The position numbers and the translations under genes were made by a program. DNA of 64,000 nt from Corynebacterium provencense (GTDB taxonomy: Bacteria > Actinomycetota > Actinomycetes > Mycobacteriales > Mycobacteriaceae): contig LT160593.1 of the NCBI GenBank assembly GCA_900049755.1, forward strand, positions 68,684 through 132,683. The letters are read 5' to 3'. The stretch's first letter is position 1, and each line of letters opens with the position of its first letter. Shown here piece after piece: positions 44,439 to 52,802 of the stretch. Below the pieces are notes generated by a model. The model did not search any database, was not told where the DNA came from, and worked only from the letters and a program-made list of their open reading frames with translations.

Positions 44439-46730
44439 TTACCCCAGCAGGGACTCCACCGGGGCGAACCGGTCCCCGTAGGTGGCGGCGAGTTCCCGGG
44501 CCCTGGCCACGAACCCTGCCGTGCCCGTGGTCGGGTAGTCGTCACCGGCGTCCTGAGGCAGGGGAGCCGCGGCGGGACGGGCGTAGTTGGTGATGAACTG
44601 GCGGGTGCCGCCGGTCCAGGCCGGGTACCCGATGCCGAGCAGTGAACCGATGTTGGCGTCCGCGTCGGAGGTCAGCACGCCCTCGTCGACACACTTCTGG
44701 GTCTCCAGTGCCTCGATGAACAGCATGCGTTCGATGAGGTCGTTGAGGCTGGGTCCGTCCTGTCCGGCGGAGACCGTGGAATCCAGCCCGTGCCCTGAGG
44801 TGGCGTCCTCACCGTCGGGGACGGTGACGGGGGTGACGCCCAGTTTCTCCCTCAGCTCGGTGCGCAGGCCCTCCCACAGGCCGGTGCGCCGACCGTTGTC
44901 GTCGTAGCTGTAGAAGCCTCGCCCCTCCAGCTTCCCGGGCCGGTCGAAGACGTCGAGCATGGCGTCGACGAGAGCGGTGACACCACCGTCGTCGGTGGTG
45001 ACGCCGGCGGCGTCGTTGGCGGCCTTCGTCTCTGCGCCGATCTTGCGGGCGAGCTTGAGGTTGAGTTCGTCCTGCAGCTGGAGCTGCGGGGCAGGGTAGC
45101 CGGCCTGGCGTCCCGCAGCTTCGATGACGGCCGGGTCCACGCCTTCGACGAGCATGCGCATCGCCTCGTTGAGGACGGTGGAGATGACCCGGGACGTGTA
45201 GAAACCCCGGGAGTCGTTGACGACGATGGGGGTCTTGCGGATCTGGCGGGCGAAGTCGAGGGCCTTGGCGAGGGTCGCCGGGGAGGTCTTCTCGCCGGAG
45301 ATGATCTCGATCAGGGGCATCTTGTCCACCGGGGAGAAGAAGTGGAGGCCGATGAAGTCACCGTCGCGGTCCACGCCCTCGGCCAGGCCGGTGATGGGAA
45401 GGGTCGAGGTGTTCGATCCGAGGACACAGGTGTCGGGCACGGCAGCCTCGATCTCGGCGAAGACCTTGTGCTTGAGCTCCGTGTTCTCGAAGACGGCCTC
45501 GATGACGAGGTCGACGTCGGCGAGGTCGGCGTAGTCGGCGGTGGGGTGGATGCGGTCGAGCAGTGCGGCGGACTTCTCCGGGGTGGTCCGGCCCCGTTCG
45601 AGGGCCTTCGCCTCCAGTTTCTCCGAGTAGGCCTTTCCCTTGGCGGCGTTTTCGGCGGAGATGTCCTTGAGGACGACCTCGAGTCCGGACCTCGCGGCGA
45701 CGTAGGCGATCCCGGCGCCCATCATCCCGGCTCCGATGACGCCGACCCTGGTGAACTGTGTGGCCGGGTAGGGGGTGCCGTCGGCCTGGACCGGGCGGGA
45801 ACCGCCGCCGTTGCAGTGGTTGAGGTCGAAGAAGAAGGCCTGCATCATGTTCGTGGAGGTCGGTCCGGTGACCAGCTCGACGAAGTAGCGGGTCTCCACG
45901 GCGGTGGCGTCCTCGATACGCTTGAGCTGCGCGCCTTCCACGGCTGCGGCGAGGATCGCACGGGGGGCGGGCATGGGGGCGCCCTTGACCTGCTTGGTGA
46001 CGTTGGCGGGGAAGCTGGGCAGCATCGCTGCGAGAGCCGGGGTGGACGGGGTTCCGCCGGGGATGCGGTATCCCTTCCGGTCCCAGGGCTGGGACGCTTC
46101 CGGGTTGTCGGCGATCCAGGCGCGGGCGGCGTCGATGAGGCGGTCGGCGGGGACGATCTCGTCGATGAGGCCGAGTTCGAGGGCGTCGGCGGCGTTGAAC
46201 TGCTTCCCGGTGGTGAGGACGCGGGTCAGTGCGGTGGCCAGGCCGAGCATCCGGGTGACACGGGTGACTCCGCCACCGCCGGGCAGCAGTCCGAGGGTGA
46301 CCTCGGGGAGGCCGACCTTCAGTCCGCGGGCGTCGGAGGCGATGCGGTGGTGGGTCGCGAGGGCGAGTTCGAGGCCGCCGCCGAGGGCGGTGCCGTTGAC
46401 GGCGGCGACGACAGGGACGCCGAGGGTTTCCAGGGTGCGGAAGTCGGCCTTCATACCGTCGCACATTTCCCGGGTCGCTTCAGCGTCCGCGGGAGTGGTG
46501 GTGATCATGGCCTTGATGTCGCCGCCGGCGAAGAAGGTCTTCTTCGCGGAGGTGACGATGACGCCCCTGATCTCACCGGCGTCGACACCGGACTTCAGTT
46601 TCTCCACGGTCTCCGTGAGGGAGGCGCGGAAGGCGTCGTTCATGGTGTTGACGGGTGCGGAGGGGTCGTCGATGGTCAGGGTGACCACACCGTCGGGGTC
46701 GGCTTCCCAACCGAAGATGTTCTCGCTCAT
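44439..46730 (-). CDS. fadB: Bifunctional enoyl-CoA hydratase / 3-hydroxyacyl-CoA dehydrogenase (FadB)
   Basis: This 763-residue protein carries out the middle steps of fatty-acid beta-oxidation. The N-terminal crotonase domain (about 1-210) has the oxyanion-hole segments FFAGGDIKAM and NGTALGGGLELAL. The dehydrogenase half begins with the NAD-binding GVIGAGMMGAGIA (about 330) and has HFFSPVDKMPLIEI and a C-terminal 3HCDH domain. ATG 46730 has a GGAGACC site. It follows the thiolase gene by 10 bases, forming the fadA-fadB operon typical of actinobacteria. Confidence 0.95.
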   Translation of the reverse strand: MSENIFGWEADPDGVVTLTIDDPSAPVNTMNDAFRASLTETVEKLKSGVDAGEIRGVIVTSAKKTFFAGGDIKAMITTTPADAEATREMCDGMKADFRTLETLGVPVVAAVNGTALGGGLELALATHHRIASDARGLKVGLPEVTLGLLPGGGGVTRVTRMLGLATALTRVLTTGKQFNAADALELGLIDEIVPADRLIDAARAWIADNPEASQPWDRKGYRIPGGTPSTPALAAMLPSFPANVTKQVKGAPMPAPRAILAAAVEGAQLKRIEDATAVETRYFVELVTGPTSTNMMQAFFFDLNHCNGGGSRPVQADGTPYPATQFTRVGVIGAGMMGAGIAYVAARSGLEVVLKDISAENAAKGKAYSEKLEAKALERGRTTPEKSAALLDRIHPTADYADLADVDLVIEAVFENTELKHKVFAEIEAAVPDTCVLGSNTSTLPITGLAEGVDRDGDFIGLHFFSPVDKMPLIEIISGEKTSPATLAKALDFARQIRKTPIVVNDSRGFYTSRVISTVLNEAMRMLVEGVDPAVIEAAGRQAGYPAPQLQLQDELNLKLARKIGAETKAANDAAGVTTDDGGVTALVDAMLDVFDRPGKLEGRGFYSYDDNGRRTGLWEGLRTELREKLGVTPVTVPDGEDATSGHGLDSTVSAGQDGPSLNDLIERMLFIEALETQKCVDEGVLTSDADANIGSLLGIGYPAWTGGTRQFITNYARPAAAPLPQDAGDDYPTTGTAGFVARARELAATYGDRFAPVESLLG

Positions 46731-46740
46731 TGTGGTCTCC

Positions 46741-47976
46741 TTAGACTCGCTCGATGATGGTGGCGACGCCCATGCCGGCGGCGACGCAGAGGGTGACGAG
46801 GGCGTATCGTCCGCCTGAGCGGTGCAGTTCGTCGACTGCGGTGCCGGTGATGATTCCACCGGTGGCGCCCAGGGGGTGGCCCATGGCGATCGCGCCACCG
46901 TTGATGTTCAGTTTCTCGTCGGGGATGTCGAGTTCACGCTGGGCGCGCAGGACGACGGAGGAGAAGGCCTCGTTGATCTCCCAGACGTCGATGTCTTCTG
47001 CGGTGAGTCCTGCCTTGGCGAGGGCGGCGCGTGCCGCCGGGGCCGGGGCGGTGAGCATGATCGTCGGTTCGACGCCGGTCGTGGCCGCGGTGACGATGCG
47101 GGCGCGGGGGGTCAGACCGTAGCGTTTTCCGGCGGTTTCGTTGCCGATGAGCAGGAGGGACGCCCCGTCGACGATGCCGGAGGAGTTGCCGCCGTGGTGG
47201 ACGTGGTTGATTTTCTCGACCTGGGGGTACTTGGTCAGGGCGACGGCGTCGAAACCGCCCTGGTCGCCGACTGTGGCGAAGGCGGGGCGGAGTCCGGCGA
47301 GTTTCTCGGGTGTGGTGCCGGGGCGGATGGTCTCGTCACGGTCGAGGAGGGTCAGGCCGTTGGCGTCCCTGACGGGGACGACGGAACCGTCGAAGCGTCC
47401 TTCGTCCCAGGCTGTGGTGGCGCGGGCGTGGGAGCGCGAGGCGTAGGCGTCGAGTTCCTCGCGGGAGACCCCGTCGAGGGTGGCGATGAGGTCCGCGGAG
47501 ATTCCCTGGGGGATGAAGTCGTTGTGGAAGGAGGTGGTCGGGTCCATTGCCAGGGCGCCACCGTCCGAGCCCATGGGCACGCGTGACATTGATTCGACAC
47601 CGCCGGCGAGGACGAGGTCGTCGAAACCGGAGCGGATCTTCATCGCGCCGAAGTTCAGGGCGGTGAGGCCGGAGGCGCAGTAGCGGTTGAGCTGGACACC
47701 GGTGGCGGTGTACGGCAGGCCTGCGTTGAGTGCCGCGGTGCGGGCGATGTCCATGCCCTGGTCACCGAGGGGGGTGACGACGCCGGCGATGACGTCAGCT
47801 ACGGCGGCCGGGTCGAGGTCGGGGTTGCGGTCGAGGATCTCCGTGATGAGGCCGGAGAGGAGGTCGACGGGTTTGACGGTGTGCAGGGAGCCGCCCGGCT
47901 TCCCCTTGCCGCGCGGTGTGCGGACGGCCTCGTAGATGAAGGCTTCGGGGATTCCCGGAGCGGTTGCGTCGGTCAT
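46741..47976 (-). CDS. fadA: Acetyl-CoA C-acyltransferase (thiolase, FadA)
   Basis: Thiolase cleaves 3-ketoacyl-CoA to acetyl-CoA and a shortened acyl-CoA. The 411-residue product has the nucleophile Cys in [10 protein letters not shown] (about residue 91), the GGVESMS motif, the His of [14 protein letters not shown] and the second active-site Cys in [11 protein letters not shown] 47976 is preceded by GAGGA. It is first in the operon with fadB. On the minus strand a TATAGT -10-like box near 48114 could serve as promoter, giving a leader of about 130 bases. Confidence 0.95.
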   Translation of the reverse strand: MTDATAPGIPEAFIYEAVRTPRGKGKPGGSLHTVKPVDLLSGLITEILDRNPDLDPAAVADVIAGVVTPLGDQGMDIARTAALNAGLPYTATGVQLNRYCASGLTALNFGAMKIRSGFDDLVLAGGVESMSRVPMGSDGGALAMDPTTSFHNDFIPQGISADLIATLDGVSREELDAYASRSHARATTAWDEGRFDGSVVPVRDANGLTLLDRDETIRPGTTPEKLAGLRPAFATVGDQGGFDAVALTKYPQVEKINHVHHGGNSSGIVDGASLLLIGNETAGKRYGLTPRARIVTAATTGVEPTIMLTAPAPAARAALAKAGLTAEDIDVWEINEAFSSVVLRAQRELDIPDEKLNINGGAIAMGHPLGATGGIITGTAVDELHRSGGRYALVTLCVAAGMGVATIIERV

Positions 47977-48229
47977 AGTGGTCCTCACGTGAAGTGTCGT
48001 CGTCCCGGTGTGCGGTTCTGCCGGCCCTGCCGGACCAGGTTCCGCCCGGTCGGTCAGGTGGCGGTGTGCGTCACAGGGACAACATACGGGTGCAACATGT
48101 GTCGCCGATCACTATAGTCGCTGCCGGGTGGGCGAGGGTGCGGTTTCCGTGTCTCGGGGGTGGTTTCTTTTAAGCCCCCTGCCTGCGGTTTTGTCTGGTG
48201 AACCTATATTCGGAGGTGGCTGCGGGACG
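47977..48229. promoter_or_regulatory. Intergenic region upstream of fadA, with possible promoter and downstream end of mtrP
   Basis: No gene is seen. For fadA (minus strand), the ACTATAGT near 48110-48117 is a candidate -10, and two CAACAT hexamers about 12 bases apart (48080-48102) may be regulator contacts. Near 48156-48179 GGGGG and CCCCC are separated by an AT-rich TTTCTTTTAA, a weak hairpin that could end the methyltransferase transcript. Confidence 0.4.
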
Positions 48230-49024
48230 CTACCGCCTGCGCAGGACGAGCACCAGGTTCGAGACACCCACCTCGCGCAGTCCGGGCACCTCTGTCATCC
48301 ACCACGCCCACGACGGGTGGTACCGGGGGAAGGCCGCCACGGGCTCGGCGGGGTACGGGTGGTCGGTGCCGGTGACGGCCTCCGCGTACCGCAGCCCGTC
48401 GGCGCAGGAGACCTCGAACAAGGACTCACCCCACCGGTTCTTCGGCGCATGCCCGTGCCGCCGTTCGTAGCGCCGGGCGGCGAACTCCCCGCCGATGTAG
48501 TGCTGCCACAGTCCGGTCTCGTGACCGCCGAACGGGCCCAGCCAGCAGGTGTAGGAGAAGACCATGAGCCCGCCGGGCCTCGTGACGCGCAGCATCTCGT
48601 CCGCCATGCGCCACGGGTCGGGGACGTGCTCGGCGACATTGGAGGAGTAGGTGAGGTCGAACGCGGCGTCCGCGAACGGCAGGTCCATGCCGGAACCCCG
48701 GACGGACGCCGAGACCCGGATTCCCGCGGCGGACATCTCGCCGGCGTCCGGCTCGCAGGTCACGTAGTTGTCCACACCTGCGGAGGCGAAGGCGCGGGCG
48801 AAGTAACCGGGGCCGCCGCCGACGTCGAGGATCCGCGTACCGGCCAGGGAACCGGTGTCTCCGGCGTCAGCCCACACGGCGGAGAGGACGCCGACCGTGT
48901 CCGCGGCGAGGTGCCCGTAGAAACGGTCGGGATCGGCCTGCTCGTACCGGAAGTCGGCGAGGAGGCCGAGTGAGCGGCGCAGTGTCGCGCGGCGGCGGAG
49001 GGTGGGGAGGGTGTTCCCGTGCAT
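48230..49024 (-). CDS. mtrP: SAM-dependent methyltransferase (MtrP, Rv0224c-like)
   Basis: The 264-residue class I methyltransferase has the SAM motif ILDVGGGPGYFARAF (about 66-80), a second acidic contact (CEPDAGE) and the post-I motif (GSGMDLPFADAAFDLT). It matches the Rv0224c family by features and locus; in C. glutamicum the counterpart MtrP is needed for efficient transport of trehalose mycolates. Its methyl acceptor is unknown. In C. glutamicum the gene lies beside pck; here about 14.6 kb of other genes intervenes. The ATG at 49024 is preferred over upstream in-frame codons. Confidence 0.75.
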   Translation of the reverse strand: MHGNTLPTLRRRATLRRSLGLLADFRYEQADPDRFYGHLAADTVGVLSAVWADAGDTGSLAGTRILDVGGGPGYFARAFASAGVDNYVTCEPDAGEMSAAGIRVSASVRGSGMDLPFADAAFDLTYSSNVAEHVPDPWRMADEMLRVTRPGGLMVFSYTCWLGPFGGHETGLWQHYIGGEFAARRYERRHGHAPKNRWGESLFEVSCADGLRYAEAVTGTDHPYPAEPVAAFPRYHPSWAWWMTEVPGLREVGVSNLVLVLRRR

Positions 49025-49129
49025 GTCGACATGGTCGCACACCGCGGAAGGCGGTTCTGACACGGTCACCGGGAAGTGGTGAATGGAAACCTGGTCAGGA
49101 CAGCGGGGCAGGTGTACGCTGCGGCGACC

Positions 49130-49693
49130 ATGAGCACTCCCGGTATTTCTGGCAGTCCGGTCATTCCTCCGTTGTCCGCGCAGGATTCGCACCCGCCGCG
49201 GGGTATCCGGACGCTGTGGTGGTTCCCTCCCGTGGTCAACGACCGTGCGGCCCGGACGACGGCGATGCTGGTCGTCGCTCTGTCTGTGGTGGTCCTCGTG
49301 TTTTCGCGGACCGGTTTCGCCACTGTGGCGCTGGTCCTCAATGTCCTGCTTTTCGCGGGTTTTGTGCTGCGTGTGCTCGCCGGTCCCCGGTTTGACCCGT
49401 TCGGCCAGTTGTCGGTGCGTTGGTTGGCGGGTGCGGTGTTCGGTGGGCCGGTGATGACGGCGGGGCCTCCGAAGCGTTTCGCGCAGGGGATCGGGGTGGT
49501 TTTTTCCGGGGGGTCGTTGATTCTGCGTGCGGTGGGTTGGGATGTCGCGGCGGATGTGGTGCTGCTGTTGCTGGTGGTGGCGGCGTCTCTGGAGGGCTTC
49601 GTCGGACTCTGCCTGGGGTGCCGGATCTTCGCCTGGCTGCAGGACCGTGGGGTGATTGGGGCGGATGTCCGGGCGGACTGCGCAGTCCGGTGA
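49130..49693 (+). CDS. DUF4395 membrane protein
   Basis: The 187-residue protein has an N-terminal tail, then four hydrophobic helices (about 45-80, 98-150). The pattern of a basic linker before FDPFGQLSVR, and a CLGC motif near the end (GLCLGCRIFAWL), fits DUF4395, a membrane family sometimes beside thioredoxin-type or rhodanese-type proteins and of unknown role. The CxxC-like CLGC pair could be redox active. ATG 49130 is the start. It is divergent from mtrP, with 105 bases between starts. Confidence 0.8.
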   Translation: MSTPGISGSPVIPPLSAQDSHPPRGIRTLWWFPPVVNDRAARTTAMLVVALSVVVLVFSRTGFATVALVLNVLLFAGFVLRVLAGPRFDPFGQLSVRWLAGAVFGGPVMTAGPPKRFAQGIGVVFSGGSLILRAVGWDVAADVVLLLLVVAASLEGFVGLCLGCRIFAWLQDRGVIGADVRADCAVR

Positions 49694-49725
49694 CTGTCAG
49701 CCCGCGGTGACTGCGGTGACTGCGG

Positions 49726-50967
49726 CTACTGCCGCTGGTTCACTGCCGCGGCGAGGAGTGCACCGATGACCCCTACTGCCGCGAAGAGCAGGAACGCTGC
49801 GGTTCCTCCGCCGGTGGCGGAGACGATCGCCCCGGTCACCGACGGACCGACGATGCCGCCGATCCGTCCGATACCCAGGGACCAGCCAACGCCGGTGGTC
49901 CGGGCTGTGGCGGGGTAGGAGCGGGTCACCCACCCGTTGATGAGGGTCTGGGTGGCGACCGCCCCGTAGCCGGCGAAGGCGGCGAGGGTGAGCAGCAGTG
50001 CCGTGGAGTCCGCTCCCGCGAAGCAGAGCACGGCGGCGGCTCCGACGAGGAAGGACGCCGTGACCACGATCTTCGATCCCCACCTGTCGGCGGCCACTCC
50101 GGCTGCGACTCCGCCGACGATTGCGCCGAGGTTGAAGCAGAGGAGGAAGTTCAGCGAACTGGAGAATCCGCGCCCGGCGTCCTGCATGAGGGTGGGCAGC
50201 CAGGTGTTCGCGCCGTAGACGAACAGGAGTGAGCAGAAGCTCATCGCCCAGAACAGTACGGTGGTGGCGCGGAATGTGGGGGAGAAGATGATCCGCAGGC
50301 CGTCGCGGGCAGCGTGGCGTCGGTGTTCTGCGGGTGTGCCGGCGGGAACCTCCTGTGACTCCGGCAGCCATCGGCGTGCCGCGGGGAGGACGGTCACCAG
50401 CGGGAGGGCGGCGATGAGGTACATCCAGTGCCAGGAGAATGCGGGCACGACCCATTTGGCCAGCAGCGCAGCCGCGACGCCGCCGACCGGGTAGCCGGAC
50501 TGCATGATGACGTAGGCGACGGCACGTCGACGGACCGGGGAGAATTCGGTGGTCAGTGCGGCCGCCAGGGGCATCACCCCGCCGAGACCGATGCCGGCGA
50601 GGAACCGCACGACGGCGAACACCTCGGGGCCGGGGGCGGCGGCGCAGAGGATCATCAGCACGCTGAACCAGGTGACGCAGCCGAGGAAGGCTCTGCGGCG
50701 GCCCCACCGGGCGGCGAAGGTGCCGACGAGGATGGCGCCGACGAACATGCCGACCAGGGCCGAGGATCCGACGAGGCCGGCGGTTCCCGAGGACAGTCCC
50801 CATTCTTCGCGGAGTTTCGACAGGGTGGTGCCGTAGACGACGATGTCATAGCCGTCGAAGGCGATGGCGGTGCCGCAGACAGCCATGACGCCGTAGGGCA
50901 GCCGGTCGGTGGCGGTGCCGGTCGGGGTTGTCACGTCGGTGACGCCGACGGTGGAGGGGGAGCTCAC
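49726..50967 (-). CDS. MFS transporter of the aromatic acid:proton symporter type (AAHS)
   Basis: The 413-residue, 12-helix carrier has the DGYD motif in helix 1 (AIAFDGYDIVVYG) and the loop motif RWGRRRAFL, both typical of the AAHS family that takes up benzoate, 4-hydroxybenzoate, gentisate or similar acids. No aromatic catabolism gene is nearby in the window, so the substrate is open. A nested palindrome about 50-80 bases upstream of its start (51013-51050) is a good operator candidate. It is convergent with the DUF4395 gene. Confidence 0.9.
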   Translation of the reverse strand: MSSPSTVGVTDVTTPTGTATDRLPYGVMAVCGTAIAFDGYDIVVYGTTLSKLREEWGLSSGTAGLVGSSALVGMFVGAILVGTFAARWGRRRAFLGCVTWFSVLMILCAAAPGPEVFAVVRFLAGIGLGGVMPLAAALTTEFSPVRRRAVAYVIMQSGYPVGGVAAALLAKWVVPAFSWHWMYLIAALPLVTVLPAARRWLPESQEVPAGTPAEHRRHAARDGLRIIFSPTFRATTVLFWAMSFCSLLFVYGANTWLPTLMQDAGRGFSSSLNFLLCFNLGAIVGGVAAGVAADRWGSKIVVTASFLVGAAAVLCFAGADSTALLLTLAAFAGYGAVATQTLINGWVTRSYPATARTTGVGWSLGIGRIGGIVGPSVTGAIVSATGGGTAAFLLFAAVGVIGALLAAAVNQRQ

Positions 50968-51012
50968 GGTTCTTCTTTCACACTGGGGCCCGGCCGGTGT
51001 GCCGGGCAGTAG

Positions 51013-51050
51013 ACGGACAGAATGGGTAGCCTACCCTGTCTGTGGTCCGT
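51013..51050. promoter_or_regulatory. Nested palindrome upstream of the MFS gene
   Basis: An inner inverted repeat GGGTAG-C-CTACCC (51024-51036) is surrounded by an outer pair ACGGAC (51013-51018) and GTCCGT (51045-51050), with GACAG/CTGTC arms between. The whole is nearly symmetric about 51030. It lies 46-83 bases before the MFS start codon, the right place for an operator. Confidence 0.6.
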
Positions 51051-51249
51051 TTGGTCGTGGGTGGGCGGGTTCGGTGGGCGCCGGCTCCTTACTGCAGGCT
51101 GCGGGTCTGTGTGACACTGTGCGGCCAGATACTGCGGTTCGTGCAGGGATAAGGTGGTATGTCTGTGGGCCAGACCCCCGTGTGATGGACACCCCTGGTT
51201 CCGGCAATGGACAGGGGAAGGAAGATTGCGTTCGCCCATTCTCCTGAAT

Positions 51250-51378
51250 ACCGACTCGGAGCAGTTCAAGCTTGACGCCGTCGCCTTGTGCGAGCCCGCC
51301 CAGGACACGCCACTGGAGTCCGTGGTTGCCGAACTCGGCAACAACCGCAGCACCCTCGAGGCCTGGGACGGCCGCTTC
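51250..51378 (+). pseudogene. Remnant of an IS3-type transposase OrfA
   Basis: About 43 residues resemble the N-terminal helix-turn-helix of IS3-family OrfA proteins: EQFKLDAVALCE, then ESVVAELGNNRSTLEAW, which matches the usual pattern of Phe-Lys-x-Asp-Ala-Val and Leu-Gly-x-Asn-xx-Thr-Leu-xx-Trp. The usual Ile/Val and basic contacts are partly decayed, there is no intact OrfA length, no OrfB and no clear terminal inverted repeats. The remaining gap 50968-51497 holds no other gene. Confidence 0.65.
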
Positions 51379-51497
51379 TCATCGAACCCGTGTGCCGGCA
51401 GTACCGACCGCTCGGAAGCTGGTGTCACCGGACCGTGCAACAGACCTCCCGGTTAGCCCCAAGCGGTGTCCCCGCGGGTGTTACCGTGGTTCACATC

Positions 51498-52637
51498 ATG
51501 AAGGTTCTTCTGCTGTGCTGGCGAGATTCAGGTCACCCCGAAGGAGGTGGCAGCGAGGTGTACCTGGAACGCGTCGCAGAGCACCTGGCGTCCCCCGGGG
51601 GAGGAGGACACGACGTCACCTTCCGCACCGCCCGCTACCCGGGATCCGCACCGGTGGAGCACCGTGACGGTGTGACCTACGTCCGTGGCGGCGGTCAACT
51701 GTCCGTGTACCCGCGGGCCTGGTGGTACATGTGCAGGAACCGGTTCGACGTCGTCGTCGACACCCAGAACGGGGTCCCGTTCTTCGCCCGCATCTTCGCG
51801 GCGGGGCGTCCTCCCGTCGTCCTGCTGACACACCACTGCCACCGCGAACAGTGGCCCGTGGCAGGACCGCTGCTGTCCCGCATCGGATGGTTCACCGAGT
51901 CACGCCTCTCGCCCCTCGTCCACCGGCACACCCCCTATGTCACCGTCTCCGAACCCAGCGCCGGCGACCTGGTCGACCTGGGGGTCGACAGGGACAGGAT
52001 CACCGTGATCCGCAACGGGGTCGACAGTCCCGCCCCAGAAAACACGAACCCGGACAACACGACTCCGGACGTCACCGGCAGAACCCACCTGGTCACCCTG
52101 TCCCGCCTGGTGCCCCACAAGCAGATCGAGCACGCCGTCCACGCCCTGTCCGCGGTACTCCCGGACCACCCGGGAACTGTGCTGGACGTCATCGGTGACG
52201 GCTGGTGGTCAGAGAACCTGCGCCGGTGCGCCGCCGACCTGGGGGTCGCCGGCAGTGTCATCTTCCACGGACACGTCACCGAGGCGATGAAGCACCGCAT
52301 CCTCGCCCGCGCGGACGTCCACCTTCTGCCCAGCAGGAAAGAGGGGTGGGGCCTGGCGGTCATCGAAGCCGGACTCCACGGCGTCCCCACCCTCGGCTAC
52401 TCCTCCTCGGCAGGACTGCGTGACAGTGTGGTCGACGGCCGGACCGGCATCCTCGTCGACTCCGAAGGGGACCTCATCACCGCTCTGGGCGGGCTCCTCG
52501 ACAACCCGGCCCGGCGGCGGGAACTGGGGGACGCCGCCCGCGCCCGCGCCCTGAGTTTCTCGTGGGACGCGACCGGGAAAGCATGGCAGAAACTGCTTGC
52601 AGACCTTGTCCGGGAATCGCGACATTCCACCAGGTAG
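51498..52637 (+). CDS. GT4-family glycosyltransferase (Rv0225-like)
   Basis: The 379-residue protein is a GT-B glycosyltransferase of family 4: an N-terminal acceptor-binding half starting VLLLCWRDSGHPEGGGSEVYL with the GGxE/S motif, and a C-terminal donor-binding half with VTLSRLVPHKQIEHAV and the ExxxxxExxG-like motif SRKEGWGLAVIEAG (about 275-288). M. tuberculosis has a similar gene, Rv0225, beside the mtrP homologue. Donor and acceptor are not known; a role in envelope glycolipids is inferred from position. ATG 51498 is the start. It follows an IS remnant. Confidence 0.88.
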   Translation: MKVLLLCWRDSGHPEGGGSEVYLERVAEHLASPGGGGHDVTFRTARYPGSAPVEHRDGVTYVRGGGQLSVYPRAWWYMCRNRFDVVVDTQNGVPFFARIFAAGRPPVVLLTHHCHREQWPVAGPLLSRIGWFTESRLSPLVHRHTPYVTVSEPSAGDLVDLGVDRDRITVIRNGVDSPAPENTNPDNTTPDVTGRTHLVTLSRLVPHKQIEHAVHALSAVLPDHPGTVLDVIGDGWWSENLRRCAADLGVAGSVIFHGHVTEAMKHRILARADVHLLPSRKEGWGLAVIEAGLHGVPTLGYSSSAGLRDSVVDGRTGILVDSEGDLITALGGLLDNPARRRELGDAARARALSFSWDATGKAWQKLLADLVRESRHSTR

Positions 52638-52802
52638 GCGGGTGAATTGGAGGTTACTTACGACTTCTGCGACCTGCGAATTTAAGGTTACTTTCAGTCA
52701 CTCGAATCGTGGTCGTGAAAAGAATTTCGGTACAGTGGATCCGGTGATCTTCACGGTTCTGATGACGGGAACCGTACGACGACTGCTGGAGGATGATGCC
52801 GT
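52638..52802 (+). promoter_or_regulatory. Upstream region of the betaine/proline transporter operon
   Basis: The 165-bp gap is locally AT-richer than its surroundings. It contains two GGTTACTT repeats (about 52653 and 52685) and a possible -10 (TACAGT near 52731), followed by GGAGGATG as ribosome site. Osmotic control is plausible for this transporter, but nothing specific is recognised. Confidence 0.4.
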
